64,000 nucleotides of DNA from WM-3-3 sp041660045 (GTDB lineage Bacteria; Pseudomonadota; Gammaproteobacteria; Methylococcales; Methylomonadaceae). The stretch's first letter is position 1. Each line of letters starts with the position of its first letter. Of this stretch, positions 1 to 8,943 are shown one piece after another. The position numbers and the translations under genes are program-made. The notes under the pieces are model-generated. The model did no database searches and was not told the origin of the DNA. It saw nothing but the letters and a program-made list of their open reading frames with translations. The DNA is taken from assembly GCA_041660045.1 (NCBI GenBank), contig JBAZXA010000001.1, positions 706,580-770,579 of the forward strand, written 5' to 3'.

Positions 1-2
1 CG

Positions 3-212
3 TCAATTGGCAAGGTTATGCTGGCTGAATTCTCTTATGGCGGCAAAGTGACACCGTCTTTTCCATGGTTAGACCCCAGGGCAAACCGCTCGATTTGGTG
101 GTGGGGAAAAACCACGGGCTTCCCATTACTCTATTGGCAAATCATGTTAAAAGGTTATCGCATTGATATTCCACATTTAGAATGTTATGCCAAACGTTTT
201 ATGAAAGATTAA
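3..212 (+). CDS. Sulfide:quinone reductase-like flavoprotein, C-terminal fragment
   Basis: This reading frame is open to the left edge, so only the last 70 or so residues of a longer protein are seen. The tail contains a Tyr-Gly-Gly-Lys segment, a Pro-rich stretch, a run of Trp residues, then Leu-Tyr-Trp and Met-Leu-Lys-Gly and an acidic/His end. This matches the C-terminus of membrane-associated sulfide:quinone oxidoreductases and related FAD enzymes, where this amphipathic region helps attach the protein to the membrane. The FAD and redox-cysteine parts lie outside the window, so the substrate cannot be confirmed. It is followed by a hairpin and then the exosortase gene on the same strand. 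Confidence 0.65.
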   Translation, partial: SIGKVMLAEFSYGGKVTPSFPWLDPRANRSIWWWGKTTGFPLLYWQIMLKGYRIDIPHLECYAKRFMKD

Positions 213-219
213 GTGTCAA

Positions 220-252
220 GGGCTGCCTAGGCTAACCTAGCCCAAGCAGCCC
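220..252 (+). terminator. GC-rich hairpin after the flavoprotein gene
   Basis: A 7-bp outer stem GGGCTGC/GCAGCCC (220-226 with 246-252) encloses an inner CTAGG/CCTAG stem with loop CTAA. It starts 7 bases after the upstream stop codon. There is no clear T tract behind it, so it may be an attenuator or an mRNA-stabilising hairpin rather than a full intrinsic terminator. Confidence 0.5.
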
Positions 253-267
253 ACAAACAGGATTTTT

Positions 268-798
268 ATGACAGCCCTCAGCAAAGCCCAAACCCAAAGG
301 CTATCGCCCGCCATACGCTTGATTATATTTGTGGTTTGTTATCTGCTAATTAGCTTTAGTTACCTGCAAATCCCCGATGAAACATTAGCGCACACGGTTT
401 ATTACCATGGCGTGACCCGGGTTTGCGCTGATGTCATTAATGGCTTATTCCCTAAAGAAAGTGTTGCCGCTTTTCAAAACGTGTTAGTTTCCGGTCAAGC
501 CAATTTACAAATCGTGAGGGGCTGTGATGGCAGTGGCGCACTGTTTTTGTTAGTGTCCGCTATTATTGCCTTTCCTGCCAGCGTCTGCTGGAAGTTAGTC
601 GGCTTGGTAACGGGGGCAAGCCTTATTTATCTGATTAACTTAATCCGCATTGGTGGGCTATATTTTATCGTAGTCTATCGCACAGATTGGTTTCAATTAG
701 TCCATGTCTACTTAGCCCCAAGTTTGATTATTATCCTTGTTTGCTTATTTTATGCCTGGTGGACGGGTAATACCAAAACCTTAGCGCATGGCCAATAA
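268..798 (+). CDS. xrtH: Exosortase, XrtH type (archaeosortase/exosortase family)
   Basis: A 176-residue polytopic inner-membrane protein. The exosortase active-site triad can be placed at Cys86 (in RGCDGSG), Arg127 (in NLIRIGG) and His146 (in FQLVHVYLA), with hydrophobic helices around them. Exosortases are cysteine transpeptidase-like enzymes that process C-terminal sorting signals (PEP-CTERM and variants) on exported proteins. The short length and the partner membrane protein directly downstream (overlap of 11 bp) resemble the XrtH subfamily, whose known targets carry IPTLxxWG-CTERM tails; that assignment is from memory of the family, not a search. No protein with such a tail is encoded in this window, so the substrates must lie elsewhere. 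Confidence 0.75.
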   Translation: MTALSKAQTQRLSPAIRLIIFVVCYLLISFSYLQIPDETLAHTVYYHGVTRVCADVINGLFPKESVAAFQNVLVSGQANLQIVRGCDGSGALFLLVSAIIAFPASVCWKLVGLVTGASLIYLINLIRIGGLYFIVVYRTDWFQLVHVYLAPSLIIILVCLFYAWWTGNTKTLAHGQ

Positions 799-1417
799 CT
801 CCTTACTGCCACTTAGCGTAAAGGCCTTAGTCATTTGGCTGGTCTTATCCGGACTGGGGTTTTATTTTCAGGAAGCGATTGGCCTAGCCTTATTACCCTG
901 CTTTGAAGTTGCTGTCCGTATGCTAGCCCCTGGTTTTAGTTCCAGCCTAAAAATACTGCAGCAAAACCATGATTATGTGATTGAGTTGTATGTCCGCTTG
1001 TTGCAGGCTGTGCCGGTTTCTTCCAAACTTGCCTTCCCTGCTGGCAAAGAATTTACCGCATCAACACATTTAATGCATGCCTTGGTCCCCATTGTTATTG
1101 AGATGACGGTGTTATTAACTTGGCCAGTTCCCCGATTTTCACAACGGTTATTTTTAGTTGCTGCAGGCCTAGTTTCAGCACTCTTAATTTGCCTGCTCAC
1201 CACCCCCACCTTATTACTGGGTTTAATTGAAATAAATTTTCAAGAGGCTGCGCTTTCCCTAAATGTCATCCGCCCTGAACCTTTAGTACTAACTTGGATG
1301 GTCTATTGCGAGATGGGCGCTCGCTGGTTATTACCCGTGATCGCCGCTATCGGCTGTGTTTGCTTGCAAAGCTTGAGCATTAAAACCAATAAACAAACAA
1401 GCGTGCTGAATAACTAA
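788..1417 (+). CDS. Exosortase-associated membrane protein
   Basis: A 209-residue protein with about four hydrophobic segments (roughly residues 10-30, 95-112, 118-142 and 175-200) and a polar loop between the first and second. Its start codon lies inside the end of the exosortase gene, so the two are translationally coupled and probably work together. XrtH-type exosortases are known to be accompanied by a membrane protein of this size and topology. No catalytic motif is recognisable; it may help present the sorting substrate. A hairpin terminator follows at the stop codon. Confidence 0.6.
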   Translation: MANNSLLPLSVKALVIWLVLSGLGFYFQEAIGLALLPCFEVAVRMLAPGFSSSLKILQQNHDYVIELYVRLLQAVPVSSKLAFPAGKEFTASTHLMHALVPIVIEMTVLLTWPVPRFSQRLFLVAAGLVSALLICLLTTPTLLLGLIEINFQEAALSLNVIRPEPLVLTWMVYCEMGARWLLPVIAAIGCVCLQSLSIKTNKQTSVLNN

Positions 1418-1445
1418 AACCCAGTCCTTAGACTGAGTTTTATAT
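1416..1445 (+). terminator. Intrinsic terminator, possibly bidirectional
   Basis: An 11-bp stem with one mismatch (1416-1426 AAAACCCAGTC with 1431-1441 GACTGAGTTTT), loop CTTA, sits on the stop codon of the exosortase-partner gene. The A-rich and T-rich flanks would let it serve the plus-strand exosortase operon and the convergent minus-strand parC. Confidence 0.65.
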
Positions 1446-1479
1446 ACCTAATGAATTGATAGCCTTTGTCAGGGCAGCA

Positions 1480-3714
1480 TTAACTTTCAACTAACAAGCC
1501 ATCAACCCGTTGAAAGCCTCTAGGTAACAACGCACCTCTTTTAGCACGATTGCTAGTATAGCTAACTATATCTGCAGCTTTTAAGGTTAAAAACTGTTTG
1601 CCGGAGACAATTTTTAACGCTTGATTGGACGTAAATGCGGCTATGGCAACAACACCGTCTTTTTCTGCAAGTAATTCTGGCGTTGAAATTTGGATTAGCT
1701 TATTGCCTTTACCTTTAGCCAAGGCCGGTAACTCATGCACTGGAAAAATAAGCAAACGGCCTTGTACAGTCACAACTGCCAAGCTATCCGTTTCACTTTG
1801 GATGCTGGCTGGTTTTAAAACCTTGCCACCTTCTGAGAGGGTTAACATCAATTTACCGGCTTTATTTTTACTGATAAGCTCTTTTAGTTGCACCCTAAAA
1901 CCATAGCCAGCTGTACTAGCCAAGACACACCAGTCTTCCGGATTTCCCGCCAACAAATGGCTAAAGAAAGCGCCTGTGGGCGGGTTTAAGCGACCCGTTA
2001 AGGGCTCACCTTGAGTTCTGGCGGAGGCTAGATCGTGGCTAGCCAAACTGTAAGCACGGCCAGTTGAATCTAATAAATAAACTGGCAAGGTAGTGCGCGT
2101 CTTAACGGCATCCAAAAAGTTATCCCCAGAACGGTAGGCCAAACCTATAGCATCTATATCATGGCCTTTAGCCGCTCGTATCCACCCTTTTTGCGAGAGT
2201 ATGACTGTCACTGGCTCACTGGTGATCAGTTCAACACTGTCGAACACTTGTGCCGCTTCGCGGGTAACAATAGGGGAACGGCGGGCATCACCAAATTTTT
2301 GCGCATCCGCTTCCAGTTCTTTTCTGATTAAGCGGTTAAGCAATTGTTTTGAACCTAACGTGGTTTCCAAATCTTCACGTTCCTTTTCCAATTCTTCTTG
2401 TTCACCACGGATTTTAAATTCTTCCAATTTGGCAAGATGGCGCAACTTTAAGTCTAAAATTGCTTCTGCTTGCAAATCGCTTAATTCAAAACGTTGCATC
2501 AGGACTGGCTTGGGTTGGTCTTCTTGTCGAATGATGGCAATTACTTCATCAATATTTAAGTATGCGATCAGCAAACCTTCCAATATATGTAAGCGTGCCA
2601 GCACTTTATCTAATCGGTGTTGCAAACGTCGCCGAACTGTTTCAGTCCGGAATGCCAGCCACTCAACTAAAATTTCACGCAGATTTTTTACTCGCGGCCG
2701 GCCATCCAACCCAATCATATTTAAGTTAACACGATAGCTTTTTTCAAGCTCCGTCGTCGCGAATAAATGTGACATTACCGCATCAGCATCAATACGTTTG
2801 GCTTTTGGGATAATCAATAAGCGGGTTTGCGTTTCATGGTCGGATTCATCACGTAAATCCTCAATCATCGGCAATTTTTTGGCTAACATTTGCGCTGCGA
2901 TCTGTTCCAACAGCTTGGCGCCAGACACTTGGTGCGGCAACGCAGTAATGATGATATTGCCTTCCTCCATTTCATATTTGGCACGCATTTTTAGCGAGCC
3001 ACCACCTGTATTGTAGATTTTTTGTATATCTTCGGGCGTACTGATAATCTCAGCATCGGTAGGATAATCAGGCCCAAGTATATGTTCGTATATGCGCTCT
3101 GCTGGAGTCAAAGGATCATCCAATAAAGCAATACAAGCTTTGGCCACTTCACGTAGATTATGCGGTGGTATATCGGTAGCCATACCCACCGCTATGCCCA
3201 TAGTGCCATTCAACAAGACATTAGGTAAGCGCGCAGGCAATAATGCCGGCTCTTGTAAAGTGCCATCAAAATTATCTAACCATTCAACCGTGCCCTGCTC
3301 CAGTTCGCTCAATAAGCTTTGTGCATAGGCGGTTAATCGAGATTCGGTATAACGCATGGCAGCAAATGATTTGGGGTCATCGGGTGACCCCCAGTTACCT
3401 TGCCCATCGATTAACGGGTAACGGTAAGAAAAATCCTGCGCCATAATGACCATGGCTTCGTAACAAGCGGTATCACCATGCGGATGGTATTTACCTAATA
3501 CATCGCCCACGGTACGGGCTGATTTCTTATATTTTGCCGCTGCCGTTAAACCCAATTCGGACATGGCATAAACGATACGGCGTTGTACCGGTTTTAAGCC
3601 ATCGGCAATATGGGGTAAAGCGCGGTCTAAAATGACATACATGGAATAATCCAAATATGCTTTTTCGGCAAAATCCTTTAGCGCCAACTGCTCGTAATTT
3701 TCCTGTAACCCCAT
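1480..3714 (-). CDS. parC: DNA topoisomerase IV subunit A
   Basis: 744 residues, close in length and sequence to Escherichia coli ParC along the whole protein. The subunit cuts and rejoins DNA to separate daughter chromosomes, working as a heterotetramer with ParE. The catalytic tyrosine is Tyr122 in AAMRYTESRL. The quinolone-determining region reads HPHGDTACYEAM, so the position equivalent to E. coli Ser80 is Thr82 and the Glu84 equivalent is Glu86. A C-terminal beta-propeller region follows from about residue 490. The ATG start is 3 bp after the stop of a thioesterase gene on the same strand, so the two are probably co-transcribed. parE is far away, at 46.1-48.0 kb. The length and the QGNWGSPDD segment argue for ParC rather than GyrA. 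Confidence 0.96.
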   Translation of the reverse strand: MGLQENYEQLALKDFAEKAYLDYSMYVILDRALPHIADGLKPVQRRIVYAMSELGLTAAAKYKKSARTVGDVLGKYHPHGDTACYEAMVIMAQDFSYRYPLIDGQGNWGSPDDPKSFAAMRYTESRLTAYAQSLLSELEQGTVEWLDNFDGTLQEPALLPARLPNVLLNGTMGIAVGMATDIPPHNLREVAKACIALLDDPLTPAERIYEHILGPDYPTDAEIISTPEDIQKIYNTGGGSLKMRAKYEMEEGNIIITALPHQVSGAKLLEQIAAQMLAKKLPMIEDLRDESDHETQTRLLIIPKAKRIDADAVMSHLFATTELEKSYRVNLNMIGLDGRPRVKNLREILVEWLAFRTETVRRRLQHRLDKVLARLHILEGLLIAYLNIDEVIAIIRQEDQPKPVLMQRFELSDLQAEAILDLKLRHLAKLEEFKIRGEQEELEKEREDLETTLGSKQLLNRLIRKELEADAQKFGDARRSPIVTREAAQVFDSVELITSEPVTVILSQKGWIRAAKGHDIDAIGLAYRSGDNFLDAVKTRTTLPVYLLDSTGRAYSLASHDLASARTQGEPLTGRLNPPTGAFFSHLLAGNPEDWCVLASTAGYGFRVQLKELISKNKAGKLMLTLSEGGKVLKPASIQSETDSLAVVTVQGRLLIFPVHELPALAKGKGNKLIQISTPELLAEKDGVVAIAAFTSNQALKIVSGKQFLTLKAADIVSYTSNRAKRGALLPRGFQRVDGLLVES

Positions 3715-3717
3715 CTG

Positions 3718-4215
3718 TTATAAACTATCCTTTGGTAAATCTACATGTAAGGCAGAACTTTTTTCCATAAATTCCTTACGCATTTGTTTACGTGCCTCAG
3801 CTGCTTCATACAACTTTCTTTCCACTTCCGTTTCTAAATTTAACTGCGGCACAGTCACTGGTTGGCCATTGCCATCGACCGCCACCATCGTAAAATAACA
3901 TGAATTGGTATGCCTTTTTTCTTCAGTCATCAAATTTTCAGCGACCACCTTCACGCCTATCTCCATGGACGTACGGCCTACATAATTGACATTAGCAAAA
4001 AATGTCACCAACTCCCCTACCTTAACGTTTTCCTTAAAAAAAACTTGATCTAAAGCGACAGTGACCACATAGGTTTTGCAGTATTTTGCCGCACAGGCAT
4101 AGGCCACTTGATCTAATAACTTTAATAATGAACCGCCATGTACATTACCCGAAAAATTAGCCATGTCAGGCGTCATTAGCACAGTCATCGTTAATGACTT
4201 ATCTTGTTTTATCAT
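3718..4215 (-). CDS. Acyl-CoA thioesterase, hot-dog fold (BACH/YciA type)
   Basis: 165 residues with one hot-dog domain over roughly residues 5-130. The helix segment NVHGGSLLKLLDQVAYACA carries the His-Gly-Gly and Asp residues typical of acyl-CoA thioester hydrolases of the BACH/YciA group. Such enzymes release free fatty acid from acyl-CoA in the cytoplasm and often work as trimers or hexamers. The C-terminal 35 residues are charged and probably helical, ending with EARKQMRKEF, as seen in longer members of this group. It lies immediately upstream of parC on the same strand, 3 bp apart; no functional link is evident. Chain-length preference cannot be read from the sequence. Confidence 0.8.
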   Translation of the reverse strand: MIKQDKSLTMTVLMTPDMANFSGNVHGGSLLKLLDQVAYACAAKYCKTYVVTVALDQVFFKENVKVGELVTFFANVNYVGRTSMEIGVKVVAENLMTEEKRHTNSCYFTMVAVDGNGQPVTVPQLNLETEVERKLYEAAEARKQMRKEFMEKSSALHVDLPKDSL

Positions 4216-4385
4216 TTGTATTACTCAATCATGTCAAAATATCCGAGCTGCGGCGCAAAGCAATTTGACCCCCATTGCCTATGCAATAGCCAACACTAAC
4301 CGCATCAAGGCCATTTTACACTACGAATCCAGAAACGTTCCGATAGAATACACTTTAAGCATTACCCGCTAGCCTTGGATTTTTG

Positions 4386-4391
4386 TATAAT
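4386..4391 (+). promoter_or_regulatory. Candidate -10 box for the nadK operon
   Basis: A perfect TATAAT lies 26 bases before the ATG at 4418. No convincing -35 box is seen 16-18 bp upstream. A transcript starting about 7 bases after this box would begin downstream of the TTG codon at 4394, which supports ATG 4418 as the true nadK start. Confidence 0.4.
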
Positions 4392-4417
4392 CGTTGTCAT
4401 TTGGACGCGGCCTACCC

Positions 4418-5320
4418 ATGCAAATCACTTTCAACACGATTGGTATACTCGGCAAGCCCAACGATCCAAGCATTGCAGACACCTTGGCCATCGTTTATCG
4501 GTTTTTAAAGGAGCACGCCTATCAAGTTGTCGTTGATACGGACAATGCTAAATTTCTTAATGGTGTTAATATTAATACCTGTCCCGCTGAAGATTTAGGC
4601 CAGCATTGCGATTTAGTTATTGCTATAGGTGGGGATGGTACGTTCTTAGCTGCAGCCAAAGCTATCGTGAATTATGACATACCCTTAATCGGCATCAATC
4701 TAGGCCGCTTAGGTTTTTTGGTTGACATATCGCCTCATGAATTACCCCAGCGCTTACAACGTGTTCTGCAAGGCCATTACCGTGAAGAACACCGCTATTT
4801 GTTACGCGCCAAAATCATTCGCGGGCAAGACGTTATCCAAGAAGAAACCGCCCTCAATGAAGTGGTAATCCATCGTTGGATCACACCCAGCATGATTGAG
4901 ATAGTTACTAAAATAGACAATGTTTTTCTTAACTCGCAACGTTCAGATGGTTTAATCGTTTCCACCCCAACAGGCTCTACAGCCTATTCACTTTCTGCTG
5001 GCGGCCCCATTTTACACCCGACATTAAAAGCTTTAGTTTTAGTCCCACTTAACCCACATACCTTGACCAACCGCCCGATTGTGATTAGTGATACTGCGGA
5101 AATTGAAATTAGCTTTTGCCAAACCAAGCAAATCCATGCATTAGTGACGTGTGACCATATTGAAATTCCCGATGTCTTGATTAGTGACAAAATTTTGATT
5201 AAAAAAAATCCCAAGCCCATTAGAATACTGCATCCTGATGACCACGATTTCTTCCAGGTTCTGCGTAATAAATTAAACTGGAGCAGCGGCTACAATAACG
5301 ACCATGCTATTAAACCTTAA
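4418..5320 (+). CDS. nadK: NAD kinase (ATP/polyphosphate-dependent)
   Basis: About 300 residues from ATG 4418. It phosphorylates NAD to NADP in the cytosol. The catalytic GGDGT motif is at residues 71-75, followed by GINLGRLGFL, and the second NAD-binding segment with STPTGSTAYSLSAGGPI is in the C-terminal half. The frame can be extended to a TTG at 4394, but a TATAAT box just upstream would start transcription after that codon, so ATG 4418 was chosen. The gene overlaps recN by 17 bp; nadK next to recN is a common gammaproteobacterial arrangement. The four genes nadK-recN-aguA-aguB run in one direction and could form one operon. Confidence 0.95.
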   Translation: MQITFNTIGILGKPNDPSIADTLAIVYRFLKEHAYQVVVDTDNAKFLNGVNINTCPAEDLGQHCDLVIAIGGDGTFLAAAKAIVNYDIPLIGINLGRLGFLVDISPHELPQRLQRVLQGHYREEHRYLLRAKIIRGQDVIQEETALNEVVIHRWITPSMIEIVTKIDNVFLNSQRSDGLIVSTPTGSTAYSLSAGGPILHPTLKALVLVPLNPHTLTNRPIVISDTAEIEISFCQTKQIHALVTCDHIEIPDVLISDKILIKKNPKPIRILHPDDHDFFQVLRNKLNWSSGYNNDHAIKP

Positions 5321-6986
5321 TATACTTGACCTTGCTGTCGTCAAATCTCTGGATTTAGACTTAGCAAAAGGCATGTCCGTGCTGACCGGGGAAACTGGCG
5401 CGGGCAAATCAATTTTACTGACCGCCCTAGGCTTAGCCCTAGGGGAGCGCGCAGATTCAGGTTACATTCGGCCGGGCTGCAAGCGCGCGGAAGTTAATTT
5501 GGAATTCGATTTGTCAGATGCTTTCCAAGCCCAGCAATGGTTGATTGAAAACCAGCTGGAAGATGGCCTCAATTGTATAATCCGGCGCGTAGTCAACGAA
5601 GATGGGCGTTCTAAGGCGTACATCAACAACCGGCCGGTGACCTTACAATCGTTGCAAGCCCTCAGTGAAAAACTCGTGGAGATCCATGGCCAGCATGCCC
5701 ATTTAACTTTACTGGATAGCGAGATACAACGCCAACTGCTGGATAATTTTGGTAAGACATCAAACCTGCTGGAACAAGTCAACAGCTGTTACCGGCAGTG
5801 GCATGACGCCAACCGGGAATTAAGCAAATTAACAAAGGCCAGCACAGACCAAAGTGAACGTGAAGACATGTTGCGTTACCAAATTAACGAATTGCAGCAA
5901 CTGGACTTAAGCAACTTCAATTACGCACAAGTCAATGAAGAACACACAAAACTGGCTAACCTTGAACAAATATTAAGCATAGGTCAACGTCAGTTAGACT
6001 TACTTTATGAAAATGATCAACATGCCATCTGCAATTTGCTTTACCGGAGTATCAATGAGCTCAACCAAGCCGCACGTTATGCCCCAGAACTTAGCCAGAC
6101 CAGCGCCTTACTTACTGAGGCGCATAGCCTAAGTGAAGAGGCGGCACAACAACTACGCCACTTTTTAGATGCTCAAGATATCGAGTCTAACCGCTTGGAA
6201 TCTTTAGAAAAACAAATTGGCATTATTCAAAGCTTAAGCCGTAAACATCACAGCGACCCTGAACAATTACCCGCACTAGCCTGCCAACTTGAAGCTGAAT
6301 TGGATGGCTTGGCGCACAGCAGCGAACGTATCGATAGCTTACGCGCCCTTACCGCCACTAAACTGACCGAATACAATAAACTTGCTATGGCGCTAAGCAC
6401 ACAGCGCCAGCTCGCAGGGGAGCAGCTGCAGCAACAAATATCCGCGATGATTAAAGAACTTGGTATGCCGCAAGGTGAGTTTTTAGTCAACATCCAGCCT
6501 TTAGAAGACCCGACGCCTAAGCTTAATGGCATGGACAAAATAGAATTCTTAGTCAGTGCTAATCCAGGCTTACCCGCTAAAGCTTTGGCTAAAGTAGCCT
6601 CAGGCGGTGAATTATCGCGTATTAGTTTAGCCATCCAAGTCACCACCAGTAATGATAAGACCACGCCAACTATGATATTTGATGAAGTTGATTCTGGTAT
6701 AGGCGGCGCCATCGCAGAAATTGTTGGGCAAAAATTACGGCGTTTAAGCCTTAACCGTCAAGTGATGTGCGTTACCCATCTACCACAAGTTGCCGCACAG
6801 GCGCACACTCATTTATACGTCGAAAAAAATAGCCAATCGACTGATATAACGGCTTCTACGGTTAAAATATTAAATGCCGATGAACGCGTTGAAGAAATTG
6901 CCAGGATGTTGGGTGGCTTAAACATTACCCAAAACACACTGGCGCATGCCAAAGAAATGTTAGCTATAGGAAACCAAAACCAATGA
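5304..6986 (+). CDS. recN: DNA repair ATPase RecN
   Basis: 560 residues, the usual RecN length. RecN is an SMC-like ATPase that acts early in double-strand break repair. The Walker A motif GETGAGKS is at residues 29-36. A long helical, coiled-coil-rich middle follows, then the ABC signature segment ASGGELSRISLA and Walker B in MIFDEVDSGIGG near the C-terminus. The start overlaps nadK by 17 bp and the stop overlaps aguA in an ATGA, so translation is coupled at both ends. No LexA box was recognised in front of it; its expression would depend on the nadK promoter or an internal promoter. Confidence 0.95.
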   Translation: MLLNLNILDLAVVKSLDLDLAKGMSVLTGETGAGKSILLTALGLALGERADSGYIRPGCKRAEVNLEFDLSDAFQAQQWLIENQLEDGLNCIIRRVVNEDGRSKAYINNRPVTLQSLQALSEKLVEIHGQHAHLTLLDSEIQRQLLDNFGKTSNLLEQVNSCYRQWHDANRELSKLTKASTDQSEREDMLRYQINELQQLDLSNFNYAQVNEEHTKLANLEQILSIGQRQLDLLYENDQHAICNLLYRSINELNQAARYAPELSQTSALLTEAHSLSEEAAQQLRHFLDAQDIESNRLESLEKQIGIIQSLSRKHHSDPEQLPALACQLEAELDGLAHSSERIDSLRALTATKLTEYNKLAMALSTQRQLAGEQLQQQISAMIKELGMPQGEFLVNIQPLEDPTPKLNGMDKIEFLVSANPGLPAKALAKVASGGELSRISLAIQVTTSNDKTTPTMIFDEVDSGIGGAIAEIVGQKLRRLSLNRQVMCVTHLPQVAAQAHTHLYVEKNSQSTDITASTVKILNADERVEEIARMLGGLNITQNTLAHAKEMLAIGNQNQ

Positions 6987-8005
6987 TCCGCTTTCCAGCC
7001 GAATGGGAAAAACAAGCTGCCGTCTTAATCGCCTGGCCACACCACACCGGTGACTTTGGCCAGGGCTTGGATGCTGTTGAGCAAAGCTATAGTGTGATTG
7101 CGCACAGCATACGCCGTTATCAGCGCTTAATCATAGTATGTCGTGATGACGCCCATCAAAACCATATTCAAAACTTATTGGTTAGCACGGATAACATCAA
7201 GTTTATCCAAGCTATGACCAATGACATTTGGGTCCGCGATACGGCTTTCCTAAGCATCGAAGAAGATGGTTTTAGCCGTCTGCTTAATTTTAAATTTAAT
7301 GGCTGGGGTAGCAAATATCCGCATGATGCCGATGATGCTTTAAATAGTAACTTGTTAAAAGCCTACCCCTTTAATCGCGCGCGTTACTATGACATTGATT
7401 TTATACTGGAAGGTGGAAGTATTGAAAGTGACGGAATAGGCACGATACTAACCACCCGCCAATGCCTACTAAATAGCAATCGAAACAGCGCCCTAAGCCA
7501 ACAAGATATAGAACAACGTTTAACGCAATACTTTGGTGTTAGCCGAATTTTATGGCTAGACCAGGAAAACCTTTCCGGTGATGACACCGATGCCCATATA
7601 GACACGTTAGCAAGATTTTGTTTAGCCGATACCATCGCTTACACAAGCTGTGACAACCGTAAAGACCCGCACTACCGTAGCTTAAAAATGATGGAAGAGC
7701 AGCTACTGGCCTTTAAAACGCCCTCTGGCGACAACTATCATCTAACCGCTTTGCCACTACCAGAAGCCTTATTTGACGAAAATGGCCAACGCTTACCTGC
7801 CAATTATGCAAACTTTTTACTCATAAATGGCGCTTGTTTAGTGCCTGTCTATGAGGACCCTAATGACGATGTCGCCCTTGAAAGATTAAGCCTTTGCTTC
7901 CCTAGCCATGACATCGTGCCAATACCATGCCGGCCTTTAGTGCATCAATATGGTAGTTTACACTGCATGACTATGCAGTTTCCTGAAGCCGCTTTAGCGC
8001 GATAA
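6983..8005 (+). CDS. aguA: Agmatine deiminase (peptidyl-arginine deiminase family)
   Basis: 340 residues. The enzyme hydrolyses agmatine to N-carbamoylputrescine and ammonia. Family motifs are visible in order: MTNDIWVRDTAF, an EGGSIESDG segment, GDDTDAHIDTLARF with the catalytic Asp/His, and the nucleophile Cys328 in GSLHCMT near the C-terminus. It starts inside the recN stop codon (ATGA overlap) and is followed after 50 bp by aguB, the next enzyme of the pathway, which strongly supports the assignment. Together they make putrescine from arginine-derived agmatine without agmatinase. Confidence 0.92.
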   Translation: MIRFPAEWEKQAAVLIAWPHHTGDFGQGLDAVEQSYSVIAHSIRRYQRLIIVCRDDAHQNHIQNLLVSTDNIKFIQAMTNDIWVRDTAFLSIEEDGFSRLLNFKFNGWGSKYPHDADDALNSNLLKAYPFNRARYYDIDFILEGGSIESDGIGTILTTRQCLLNSNRNSALSQQDIEQRLTQYFGVSRILWLDQENLSGDDTDAHIDTLARFCLADTIAYTSCDNRKDPHYRSLKMMEEQLLAFKTPSGDNYHLTALPLPEALFDENGQRLPANYANFLLINGACLVPVYEDPNDDVALERLSLCFPSHDIVPIPCRPLVHQYGSLHCMTMQFPEAALAR

Positions 8006-8055
8006 AACGCTAGGCTTGCTATAATGTAAATCTCAAAATAAAAAAGTTTAAGGCT

Positions 8056-8940
8056 ATGAAACCCACCTTAATAGTCAGTGCCGTACAACAACTATGCGAT
8101 AAAGACAGGCAAACCAATTTGGATGTTTCCATTGAATATATCCAAAAAGCGGCGGCAATGAATGCCGACTTAGTGGTATTGCCTGAACTACATTTAGGAC
8201 CTTATTTTTGCCAAAGTGAAGACCACAACGTATTTGATCAAGCCCAAGCTATACCAGGCCCTACCACCGACATACTCTCTGAGCTTGCTGAGGATTTAAA
8301 AATTGTTATTGTCTCCAGCATCTTCGAAAAACGCGCGCCCGGCTTGTTCCATAACACCGCAGTGGTCTTTGATAAAGATGGCCGGATTGCTGGCAAATAC
8401 AGAAAAATGCATATCCCGGATGACCCAGGATTTTATGAAAAATATTACTTTACCCCTGGAGACCTTGGCTTTACCCCGATACAAACTTCAATTGGCCGCT
8501 TAGGGGTATTAGTTTGTTGGGATCAATGGTTTCCAGAAGCCGCCCGATTAATGGCATTGGCTGGTGCAGAGTTGCTGATTTATCCCACCGCCATCGGTTG
8601 GGACCCTGAAGACACAAATGACGAACATCAGCGCCAACTTGACGCCTGGATCACTGTCCAACGTGGGCATGCTGTTGCAAATGGCCTTCCTGTCATAGCC
8701 TGCAACCGTATTGGTTTTGAACAAGCGCCTGATTCTGAAAATGGCATCTGTTTTTGGGGCAATAGTTTTATTACTGGCCCCCAAGGTGAAATACTCACGC
8801 AAGCCAATGCCACCGACACCAAATTACTCTCGGCAACGCTTGAAAGCGCAAGAATAGAACGTGTCAGACGGATCTGGCCCTATTTACGAGACCGCAGAAT
8901 TGATGGCTATGGTGATTTGAACAAACGCTTTATCGATTAA
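8056..8940 (+). CDS. aguB: N-carbamoylputrescine amidase (nitrilase superfamily)
   Basis: 294 residues, the usual size for AguB. It cleaves N-carbamoylputrescine to putrescine, carbon dioxide and ammonia. The nitrilase-fold triad is clear: Glu44 in VVLPELHLG, Lys117 in KYRKMHIPD and Cys154 in GVLVCWDQWFPE. The segment YPTAIGWDP that follows is typical of carbamoylputrescine amidases. Its position directly behind aguA completes the two-step agmatine route. The next gene is convergent and only 3 bp away, leaving almost no room for a separate terminator. Confidence 0.93.
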   Translation: MKPTLIVSAVQQLCDKDRQTNLDVSIEYIQKAAAMNADLVVLPELHLGPYFCQSEDHNVFDQAQAIPGPTTDILSELAEDLKIVIVSSIFEKRAPGLFHNTAVVFDKDGRIAGKYRKMHIPDDPGFYEKYYFTPGDLGFTPIQTSIGRLGVLVCWDQWFPEAARLMALAGAELLIYPTAIGWDPEDTNDEHQRQLDAWITVQRGHAVANGLPVIACNRIGFEQAPDSENGICFWGNSFITGPQGEILTQANATDTKLLSATLESARIERVRRIWPYLRDRRIDGYGDLNKRFID

Positions 8941-8943
8941 CAG

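Noticed and set aside
4394..4417. TTG start of nadK at 4394
   Set aside because: A TATAAT box at 4386-4391 would place the transcript start after this codon; ATG 4418 gives the usual NadK N-terminus.
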